Positions 1 through 4,972 of a stretch of DNA of 5,067 bases are shown here, one piece after another; positions within the stretch are counted from its first letter, which is position 1; each line of letters begins with the position of its first letter. The position numbers and the translations under genes were made by a program. The notes beneath the pieces are model-generated. The model saw only the letters and a program-made list of their open reading frames with translations. It had not been told where the DNA came from and did no database searches. Source of the stretch: Actinomycetes bacterium (GTDB taxonomy: Bacteria; Actinomycetota; Acidimicrobiia; Spongiisociales; UBA5794); NCBI GenBank assembly GCA_024275815.1, contig JAJRYI010000194.1, forward strand, positions 1-5,067. The letters are read 5' to 3'.

Positions 1-1
1 G

Positions 2-484
2 GCGAGCGTGCTCGACGAAGCGTCTGCTCTCCTCGACGACGTTGGCTCGCTGGGACTCGATGCAGGAGTCCGCTCTGCCGCCGGCATCTTCTCCCCCAAG
101 GCGATCGCGCCGATGGCGATCGGGGACATCCTCCACCACGAGTTCGATCTACGTAACGCCTACGGCGACACGTCCGGACGCGATCTCATGGATCTCCACG
201 TCGTGGCAGCAGGCCACGTACGGTCCATCCGCCCGAACTTCGACAAGCAAGGTCTCCCGACGATCCGGGTGGAGTCGATCGACTCGGGTATGGGGTGGGA
301 CGTTGGCTACGGAGACCCGGTTGCTACGTTGAGGACGACCTCGTTCGAGATCATGCGTGGCATCGGTGGCAGACGGACCAGGGGTGAGATGCTTGCAATG
401 GGGTGGGACACCGACGCCGAGCCGTTCATCGATGCGATGGTCATCTCGTACATGGCGATGCCTGAAACGTCACTCGGCGAGTAG
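2..484 (+). CDS. Maleylpyruvate isomerase-family (mycothiol-dependent, DinB/MDMPI-like) protein, 5'-partial
   Basis: Only the C-terminal part is present: the frame is already open at position 2, and the GTG at 8 is probably an internal valine, because the family's N-terminal helices are missing. It resembles proteins annotated as mycothiol-dependent maleylpyruvate isomerase family. Two segments support this. Counting from the codon at 8, residues 40-51 (DILHHEFDLRNA) match the family's metal-site helix, with Asp40 and His44 placed where the characterised enzyme has Glu and His zinc ligands. Residues 113-142 (TSFEIMRGIGGRR, then GWDTDAEPFIDAM) match the usual C-terminal 'FE-x-R-x-x-x-GRR ... 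W-x-x-D-x-x-P-x-x-D' block. The family uses a DinB-like four-helix fold to place a metal for thiol-dependent reactions. Most members, including this one, have unknown substrates, so isomerase activity should not be assumed. The protein looks soluble, with no membrane segment. It ends about 50 bp before purN and need not share its function. Confidence 0.75.
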   Translation, partial: ASVLDEASALLDDVGSLGLDAGVRSAAGIFSPKAIAPMAIGDILHHEFDLRNAYGDTSGRDLMDLHVVAAGHVRSIRPNFDKQGLPTIRVESIDSGMGWDVGYGDPVATLRTTSFEIMRGIGGRRTRGEMLAMGWDTDAEPFIDAMVISYMAMPETSLGE

Positions 485-520
485 CGCTGTATCGGCTGAT
501 CCCGTGCCTCCGAGGGCTTC

Positions 521-526
521 TACACT
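521..526 (+). promoter_or_regulatory. Possible -10 element (TACACT) for the purN-purH-folD operon
   Basis: TACACT fits the actinobacterial TAnnnT -10 pattern and sits 8 nt before the ATG at 535, so transcription could start at or very near that codon (a leaderless or nearly leaderless mRNA, common in actinobacteria). I see no clear -35 hexamer at the expected distance. The alternative is that purN is co-transcribed with the upstream gene. Confidence 0.3.
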
Positions 527-534
527 TGGTGTCG

Positions 535-1167
535 ATGCCTCTCGCCGCCCCTCCGATCGCTGTTCTCATCTCCGGTACAGGGAGCAACCTCCAGGCACTC
601 ATCGACACGACCGATGGTGACTATCGGATCGCCGTGGTGATCTCCGATCGGGAGGACGCTCCGGGTCTGGGCCGCGCACGTCAGGCAGGTATTCCGACGT
701 CGGTCGTGCCGTGGTCGTCGTACGAGGACCGTGACGGCTTCACCGACGCCGTTTGCGAATCCGCTCGTGGCTTCGGAGCAGAGGCACTCGTTCTTGCCGG
801 GTTCATGCGCATCCTCGGCCCATCGGCGATCGGGGCGTTCCCCGATGCGATCATCAACATCCACCCTGCGCTGCTCCCTGCCTTCCCCGGGGCCCATGCG
901 GTGGAACAGGCGCTCGAACATGGGGTGCGATACACGGGTGTCACGGTGCACTTCGTCGACGAGCAGGTCGACCACGGACCGATCATCGCACAGGAACCCG
1001 TAGTGATCCTACCCGACGACGACGCCGGGTCCCTCCATGCCAGGATCCAGACAGTCGAGCACGAACTGCTACCGCGGGTCGTCTCCGCGTTCGGGCGGGG
1101 TGAACTCGCCGTCGACGGCAGACACGTCCGCTGGAAGCAGCCGACACATTCCAAGGGTGTGAGATGA
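535..1167 (+). CDS. purN: Phosphoribosylglycinamide formyltransferase (GART, PurN)
   Basis: A cytosolic enzyme of de novo purine synthesis that transfers the formyl group of 10-formyl-tetrahydrofolate to GAR, giving FGAR. From the ATG at 535 the protein has 210 residues, the usual PurN length. The N-terminal Rossmann-like strand and phosphate-binding loop (AVLISGTGSNLQALID, about residues 9-24) are intact. The catalytic triad is visible as NIHP (Asn108, His110) and Asp146 in VDEQVDHGP, matching E. coli Asn106, His108 and Asp144. Three in-frame starts lie close together: TTG 526, GTG 529 and ATG 535. A weak GAGGG at 512-516 would suit TTG or GTG better. I prefer ATG because it begins a few residues before the first strand, as in other PurNs, and fits a possible -10 at 521. 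The stop overlaps the purH start by 4 bp (ATGA), indicating translational coupling. Identity is very secure; the exact start is not. Confidence 0.96.
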   Translation: MPLAAPPIAVLISGTGSNLQALIDTTDGDYRIAVVISDREDAPGLGRARQAGIPTSVVPWSSYEDRDGFTDAVCESARGFGAEALVLAGFMRILGPSAIGAFPDAIINIHPALLPAFPGAHAVEQALEHGVRYTGVTVHFVDEQVDHGPIIAQEPVVILPDDDAGSLHARIQTVEHELLPRVVSAFGRGELAVDGRHVRWKQPTHSKGVR

Positions 1168-2681
1168 CACGCATCGATGTACGCCGGGCACTGATCTCGG
1201 TATCGGACAAGACCGGCCTCACGGAGTTCGCTGAGACGCTGGCTGCAAGCGGCGTCGAGATCGTGTCCTCTGGAGGAACGGCGTCACATCTCGAGGACGC
1301 CGGAATCACGGTGACCCGTGTCGAGGACGTCACCGGAGCCGCCGAGATGCTCGGTGGAAGGGTCAAGACGCTTCACCCGCACATTCACGGTGGGATCCTC
1401 GCCGACCTCGGCCTCGAGGACCATCGTCGAGATCTCAACGATCGCGGCATCGATGCGTTCCAACTCGTCGTCGTCAACCTCTACCCGTTCGAGGAGACCG
1501 TTGCCGGTGGTGCCGACCACGCAACTGCGATCGAGAAGATCGACATCGGAGGGCCGACCCTGATCAGGGCAGCCGCAAAGAACCACGCATGGGTCGCCGT
1601 CGTCGTCTCACCCGATCGATACCGTGAGGTGGCAGAAGCCGTCGCAGCCGGAGGGACAACACTCGAGATGCGTGAGGATCTCGCTCGTGAGGCGTTCCTG
1701 CGGACCGTCCGGTACGACGCGGCGATCGTGAACTGGCTCGACGGTGATCGTGGCGACGCCATCGTCTTTCCGTGGCAGAAGCGAGCATCGCTGCGTTACG
1801 GCGAGAACCCTCATCAGGCAGCCGGCCTCTACTCGGTGTTCGACTCGCAGGGCTGGTGGGCTCAGGGAACCCAGATCCAGGGCAAGGAGATGTCGTTCAA
1901 CAACTACGCCGATGCGGATGCGGCGTGGAAGCTGGTGAGCGACCTCCCCGAAACCTCCGCCGTGGTTCTCAAGCACATGAACGCATGCGGTGCGGCCCGG
2001 GGCGGATCGATGTTCGAAGCCTTCACGAAGGCGTGGGCGTGCGACCCTCTGTCCGCATTCGGCGGTGTGATCGCTCTTAACGCCCCACTCGACGCTCCGA
2101 CGGCTGAGGCGATCGCCGAGAACTTCGTCGAGGTCGTGATGGCACCCCAGATCACCGATGAAGCCGTGCAGGTACTCGCCGCTAAGAAGAACGTCAGGGT
2201 CTTTCTCGCCGAACCAACGTCGGATTGTGACCTCGACGTCAGGACGATCGATGACGGCCTCCTCATCCAGAGGGCCGACGCCGTTTCCCCGCACACGGCT
2301 GATTGGCAGTCGATGGCGCGAACACCGACTGCCACAGAGCAGGCCGACCTCGAGATGGCGTGGATCGTCGCGGCACATACGAAGTCGAACGCGATCGTCA
2401 TCGTCAAGGACGGCGCTGCCGTCGGCGTCGGTGCTGGCGACCAGTCGAGGGTCGGGGCTGCAGAGCGAGCCCTTGCCAGGGCGGGGGATCGAGCACGAGG
2501 CGCAGTGTGCGCTTCGGACGCGTTCTTCCCCTTCCGTGATGGCCCGGACACGCTCGCCGCGGCAGGTGTCACGGCCATCGTCGAGCCGGGAGGCTCGATG
2601 CGAGACGACGAAGTGATCGATTCAGCAAGGGAGCACGACATGGCGTTGCTCTTCACCGGAGAAAGGCATTTCAGACATTGA
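1164..2681 (+). CDS. purH: Bifunctional AICAR transformylase / IMP cyclohydrolase (PurH)
   Basis: It catalyses the last two steps of purine synthesis: formylation of AICAR with 10-formyl-THF, then closure of FAICAR to IMP. The protein has 505 residues, slightly shorter than E. coli PurH (529). The N-terminal IMP cyclohydrolase (MGS-like) domain shows RRALISVSDKTGL (residues 7-19), SSGGTASHL (35-43), KTLHPHIHGGIL (68-79) and IDIGGPTLIRAAAKNH (126-141). The transformylase domain shows LRYGENPHQ (210-218), the catalytic Lys270-His271 in LKHMNACG, SAFGGVIALN (297-306), TKSNA (406-410), GAGDQSRV (423-430), ASDAFFPFRDG (450-460) and the family ending LLFTGERHFRH. Two motifs deviate from the common forms: KHxNPCG reads KHMNACG, and GAGQxSR reads GAGDQSR; the Lys-His pair is intact, so the enzyme is probably active. 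The start codon overlaps the purN stop (ATGA), with AAGGG at 1153-1157 as ribosome binding site. The stop overlaps the folD start. Confidence 0.97.
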   Translation: MTRIDVRRALISVSDKTGLTEFAETLAASGVEIVSSGGTASHLEDAGITVTRVEDVTGAAEMLGGRVKTLHPHIHGGILADLGLEDHRRDLNDRGIDAFQLVVVNLYPFEETVAGGADHATAIEKIDIGGPTLIRAAAKNHAWVAVVVSPDRYREVAEAVAAGGTTLEMREDLAREAFLRTVRYDAAIVNWLDGDRGDAIVFPWQKRASLRYGENPHQAAGLYSVFDSQGWWAQGTQIQGKEMSFNNYADADAAWKLVSDLPETSAVVLKHMNACGAARGGSMFEAFTKAWACDPLSAFGGVIALNAPLDAPTAEAIAENFVEVVMAPQITDEAVQVLAAKKNVRVFLAEPTSDCDLDVRTIDDGLLIQRADAVSPHTADWQSMARTPTATEQADLEMAWIVAAHTKSNAIVIVKDGAAVGVGAGDQSRVGAAERALARAGDRARGAVCASDAFFPFRDGPDTLAAAGVTAIVEPGGSMRDDEVIDSAREHDMALLFTGERHFRH

Positions 2682-3529
2682 GCGCACAGATCCTCTCAGG
2701 AACCGAGGTAGCCAGGGCCGTCAAGGCCACGGTCGCCGAGGACATCAAGGAACTCAAGAGCAACGGCATCGACGTCGGCCTTGCAACGGTCTTGGTCGGT
2801 GACGATCCGGCATCACACGTCTACGTCGGCTACAAGCACAAGGACGCTGAGGCGGTCGGCATGCGGTCGATCGACGTCAAGCTTCCCGAAGATGCCTCCC
2901 AGGCCGATGTCCTGGCCGCCGTCGACGAACTCAACGGCCGCAGCGACGTGACGGGGATGATCGTTCAGCTTCCGTTGCCCGACGGCCTCGACGGCGAAGC
3001 AGCCGTCGAACGAGTTCTCCCGACGAAGGATGCCGACGGCCTGCATCCATTCAACCTTGGTCGCATGATCCTCGGACTGCCCGGTCCACTCCCAGCAACA
3101 CCGTCTGGTGTCATGACGATCCTGGACTACTACGACATCGAGACGGCAGGCAAGACCGCCGTCGTCGTCGGAAGGAGCTTCCTCGTCGGAAAGCCGATGG
3201 CGCTGCTCCTCGGCGCTAAGGGTGTCGATGCAACGGTGATCCAGGCACACTCCCGAACGCCGGACCTTGCTGCTGTGTGCGCGACCGCCGATATCCTCGT
3301 GACGGCGATCGGCCAGCCCGGACTCGTCGACGCGTCGTTCATCAAGCCGGGCGCCGTCGTGATCGACGTCGGAACGACACGGACGGACGATGGCCTGCGA
3401 GGCGACGTCGTCTTCGACGAGGTCGCTGAGATCGCTGGAGCGATCACCCCGGTACCGGGAGGGGTCGGACCGATGACGAGGGCTTCACTGCTCACGAACA
3501 CGATCGGGCTCGCACGGGCGAGCCTGTAG
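2678..3529 (+). CDS. folD: Methylenetetrahydrofolate dehydrogenase / methenyltetrahydrofolate cyclohydrolase (FolD)
   Basis: A bifunctional cytosolic enzyme that converts 5,10-methylene-THF to 10-formyl-THF, the donor used by PurN and PurH, while exchanging NADP(H). Its 283 residues are the standard FolD length. Visible motifs are SHVYVGYKHK (47-56) with catalytic Lys53, GMIVQLPLP (93-101), PTKDADGLHPFN (115-126) with the folate-binding Asp120, GRSFLVGKPMALLL (165-178, the dinucleotide-binding loop), HSRT (191-194), and ITPVPGGVGPMT (256-267). The usual PCTPxG reads PATPSG (139-144), and the C-terminal GPMTIAxLLxNT reads GPMTRASLLTNT. The start is TTG at 2678: it gives the family-typical MSAQILSG N-terminus, and the next in-frame ATG comes only after the catalytic lysine. 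TTGA overlaps the purH stop by 4 bp; GGAGAAAGG at 2658-2666 is a plausible ribosome binding site about 11 nt upstream. It appears to be the last gene of the purN-purH-folD operon. Confidence 0.96.
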   Translation: MSAQILSGTEVARAVKATVAEDIKELKSNGIDVGLATVLVGDDPASHVYVGYKHKDAEAVGMRSIDVKLPEDASQADVLAAVDELNGRSDVTGMIVQLPLPDGLDGEAAVERVLPTKDADGLHPFNLGRMILGLPGPLPATPSGVMTILDYYDIETAGKTAVVVGRSFLVGKPMALLLGAKGVDATVIQAHSRTPDLAAVCATADILVTAIGQPGLVDASFIKPGAVVIDVGTTRTDDGLRGDVVFDEVAEIAGAITPVPGGVGPMTRASLLTNTIGLARASL

Positions 3530-3572
3530 CTGAAAACAGAATCTGAAACACATCAACCGAACGGAGATGCCG
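3530..3572 (+). promoter_or_regulatory. A-rich leader before icd with an imperfect direct repeat
   Basis: This 43-bp gap between folD and icd is clearly richer in A than its surroundings. It contains CTGAAAACA (3530-3538) and CTGAAACA (3543-3550), offset by 13 bp, and the small inverted repeat CAGA-A-TCTG (3537-3545). CAGAAT at 3537-3542 could be a weak -10, but no -35 is evident. There is no terminator-like hairpin, so icd may be read through from folD. The A-richness may simply keep the translation start of a highly expressed gene unstructured. Confidence 0.3.
3562..3566 (+). promoter_or_regulatory. Ribosome binding site deciding the icd start
   Basis: CGGAG lies 6 nt before the ATG at 3573, a normal Shine-Dalgarno spacing, but directly abuts the in-frame ATG at 3567. 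The motif therefore supports initiation at 3573, giving 400 residues, rather than at 3567, giving 402. Confidence 0.6.
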
Positions 3573-4775
3573 ATGCCCGAAATGATCACCAAGACCCAAG
3601 ACGGCCTGAACGTGCCGAACAACCCGATCATCCCCTTCATCGAGGGTGACGGCATCGGGCCCGACATCTGGGCAGCCGCCAAGAACGTGTTCGACTCTGC
3701 CGTCGAGAAGGCGTACGGGGGAACGCGGTCCATCGAGTGGGTTGAGGTGCTCGCCGGTGAGAAGGCGTTCAACGAGACGGGGGAGTGGCTGCCTGAGGCC
3801 ACCACCGAGGCGTTCAAGACGCACCTCGTCGGCATCAAGGGACCGCTCACGACACCGGTCGGCGGCGGTATCCGCAGCCTCAACGTGGCGCTCCGTCAGA
3901 TCCTCGACCTCTATGTGTGCCTCCGGCCGGTGCGCTGGTACCAGGGCGTGCCCTCACCGGTGAAGCGCCCCGCCGACGTCGACATGGTCATCTTCCGCGA
4001 GAACACCGAGGACGTGTACGCGGGTAAGGAACTCGAAGCCGGAACAGAAGGTGCGCTCAAGCTCCTTGCGTTCCTCGACGAGGAGTTCGGCTGGGACATC
4101 CGGAAGGACTCCGGGCTCGGGATCAAGCCGATCTCAGAGACGGGGACGAAGCGTCTCGTCGCTGCGGCGATCCGCTACGCGCTGGAGAACGGTCGGGACT
4201 CGCTCACACTCGTGCACAAGGGCAACATCATGAAGTTCACCGAGGGTGCGTTCCGTGAGTGGGGGTACGAGGTCGTTCGCGAGCAGTTCTCCGACGTTGC
4301 GGTCGGTTGGGAGGACTGCAACGGCCAGCCCGGAGACAAGCTCCTCGTCAAGGACGTCATCGCCGATGCGTTCCTCCAGCAGATCCTCACCCGTCCCGCC
4401 GAGTACGACGTGATCGCGACGATGAACCTCAACGGCGACTACATGTCCGATGCGCTCGCAGCTCAGGTCGGGGGTATCGGGATCGCACCGGGCGGCAACA
4501 TCAACTACGACACCGGCGTAGCGATCTTCGAAGCGACGCACGGCACGGCACCCAAGTACACCGGCATGGACAAGGTGAACCCGGGCTCCGTCATCCTGTC
4601 GGGCGAGATGATGTTCCGTTACATGGGATGGAACGAGGTCGCCGACCTGATCGTCAAGGGCGTGGAGGCCGCGATCTCCGAGAAGATCGTGACCTACGAC
4701 TTCGCCCGTCTCATGGACGGCGCCACCGAGGTCAAGTGCTCCGAGTTCGCCCAGGCCGTAGCGGACAGAATGTAG
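3573..4775 (+). CDS. icd: NADP-dependent isocitrate dehydrogenase, homodimeric E. coli type (Icd)
   Basis: It oxidatively decarboxylates isocitrate to 2-oxoglutarate in the TCA cycle and makes NADPH. The 400-residue protein follows E. coli Icd (416 aa) closely from end to end. In 400-residue numbering, isocitrate-binding residues are Ser102, Asn104, Arg108 and Arg118 in IRSLNVALRQ...CLRPVR, and Arg142 in FRENTED. The catalytic pair is Tyr149 and Lys216 (VHKGNIMKFTEG). The metal aspartates are Asp265 (VIADAF), Asp289 and Asp293 (NLNGDYMSDALAA). NADP+ preference is indicated by Lys328-Tyr329 (HGTAPKY), Val335, Tyr375 and Arg379 (VTYDFAR), the positions that fix NADP+ in E. coli. Ser102 matches the serine phosphorylated by AceK in E. 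coli, but is also a substrate ligand, so it does not prove such control here. The start at 3573 is chosen from CGGAG spacing. It lies 43 bp after folD and 197 bp before the mdh-like gene. Confidence 0.97.
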   Translation: MPEMITKTQDGLNVPNNPIIPFIEGDGIGPDIWAAAKNVFDSAVEKAYGGTRSIEWVEVLAGEKAFNETGEWLPEATTEAFKTHLVGIKGPLTTPVGGGIRSLNVALRQILDLYVCLRPVRWYQGVPSPVKRPADVDMVIFRENTEDVYAGKELEAGTEGALKLLAFLDEEFGWDIRKDSGLGIKPISETGTKRLVAAAIRYALENGRDSLTLVHKGNIMKFTEGAFREWGYEVVREQFSDVAVGWEDCNGQPGDKLLVKDVIADAFLQQILTRPAEYDVIATMNLNGDYMSDALAAQVGGIGIAPGGNINYDTGVAIFEATHGTAPKYTGMDKVNPGSVILSGEMMFRYMGWNEVADLIVKGVEAAISEKIVTYDFARLMDGATEVKCSEFAQAVADRM

Positions 4776-4779
4776 GAGG

Positions 4780-4835
4780 GCTCGCTTCGCTCGCCGCTTT
4801 CGGCCGTCGGCTGTCGGTACGCTCGCTTCGCTCGC
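4780..4835. repeat. Two copies of a 15-bp direct repeat (GCTCGCTTCGCTCGC)
   Basis: Exact copies lie at 4780-4794 and 4821-4835, 41 bp apart; each is itself GCTCGC-TTC-GCTCGC. Both are followed by TTTCGG, the first after an extra CGC, so the similarity extends beyond the 15 bp. The first copy begins only 5 bp after the icd stop. Between the copies, 4799-4819 reads as three degenerate heptamers (TTCGGCC, GTCGGCT, GTCGGTA). Function is unknown. Similar low-complexity repeats occur in spacers of high-GC genomes, in my recollection. Confidence 0.8.
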
Positions 4836-4857
4836 TTTCGGTAAGCGCGATGCTTCG

Positions 4858-4896
4858 CCGATGGCCGATGGCCGATGGCCGATGGCCGATGGCCGA
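4858..4896. repeat. Perfect 7-bp tandem repeat, five copies of GATGGCC
   Basis: Five uninterrupted, identical GATGGCC units run from 4860 to 4894. The period-7 match extends 2 bp on each side (CC before, GA after), giving 39 bp in all. The GGCC core is self-complementary, so neighbouring units can form GGCC-GAT-GGCC mini-hairpins on either strand. Identity of all copies suggests recent slippage expansion. The array ends 37 bp before the putative -10 of the mdh-like gene, where an activator site or UP element might lie. It is not CRISPR: there are no spacers. Confidence 0.92.
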
Positions 4897-4933
4897 GAGC
4901 GCTTCCCACAGATTCCGCCTCTCCGGGGGCGAG

Positions 4934-4939
4934 TAACCT
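4934..4939 (+). promoter_or_regulatory. Possible -10 element (TAACCT) for the mdh-like gene
   Basis: TAACCT fits the actinobacterial TAnnnT -10 pattern, about 33 bp before the ATG, leaving room for a leader carrying the Shine-Dalgarno. The -35 region (around 4911-4917, ATTCCG-like) is poor. A promoter of its own would suit a gene separated from icd by nearly 200 bp of repeats. Confidence 0.35.
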
Positions 4940-4965
4940 TGAGGGGACAGCTTCCGCTCTCAAGG
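4937..4965. promoter_or_regulatory. Inverted repeat CCTTGAG-N15-CTCAAGG overlapping the mdh ribosome binding site
   Basis: CCTTGAG (4937-4943) and CTCAAGG (4959-4965) are perfect reverse complements, with one G-T and one G-C pair possible further in. The arms are 22 bp apart, about two helical turns. The left arm overlaps the putative -10 and the right arm includes the AAGG of the Shine-Dalgarno. It could be an operator, a leader hairpin masking the ribosome binding site (only if transcription starts upstream of 4937), or chance. Confidence 0.35.
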
Positions 4966-4969
4966 AGAG
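4962..4969 (+). promoter_or_regulatory. Strong Shine-Dalgarno (AAGGAGAG) for the mdh-like gene
   Basis: AAGGAGAG is the closest match to the anti-Shine-Dalgarno seen before any gene in the window. It ends 3 nt before the ATG at 4973, with its GGAG core 5 nt away, and fixes that ATG as the start. Confidence 0.75.
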
Positions 4970-4972
4970 ACC

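Larger units (their letters stand above)
4776..4972. other. Repeat-rich non-coding spacer between icd and the mdh-like gene
   Basis: No credible gene is present in these 197 bp. Going rightward, the spacer holds a 15-bp sequence repeated twice, a run of degenerate heptamers between the copies, a perfect 7-bp tandem array, and then the promoter and leader of the mdh-like gene. Frames open across it on either strand encode only low-complexity peptides read from the repeats. I see no classic terminator (a strong hairpin followed by a T run) after icd, so whether transcription ends here is unresolved. Confidence 0.7.

Noticed and set aside
8..10. GTG at position 8 as the true start of the first gene
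   Set aside because: The frame is open to the window edge and the family's N-terminal region is missing, so this is more likely an internal valine.
520..975. Open frame of 151 codons on the minus strand opposite purN
   Set aside because: Composition is typical of a high-GC antisense shadow, and purN motifs occupy the other strand.
1608..2656. Long open frames (250-256 codons) on the minus strand opposite purH
   Set aside because: Antisense shadows produced by high GC; no recognisable domains, while the plus-strand purH frame is fully conserved.
3567..3569. ATG at 3567 as the icd start
   Set aside because: The GGAG ribosome binding site directly abuts it; spacing favours the ATG at 3573.
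4776..4860. Intrinsic terminator after icd
   Set aside because: Only short stems are available, such as GCGA-TGCT-TCGC at 4847-4858, with no T run; the GCTCGC motifs are direct, not inverted, repeats.
4858..4896. CRISPR-like repeats
   Set aside because: Units are 7 bp, contiguous and without spacers; this is a simple tandem repeat.
4259..4936. Open frame of 225 codons on the plus strand, out of frame inside icd and into the spacer
   Set aside because: It is an arginine-rich shadow of icd typical of high-GC DNA; the icd frame carries all conserved motifs.
4694..4963. Open frame of 89 codons on the minus strand across the icd end and the spacer
   Set aside because: Its peptide is simply the repeats read out (serine/arginine-rich and GHRPSA-like units), it overlaps icd antisense, and it has no homologous features.
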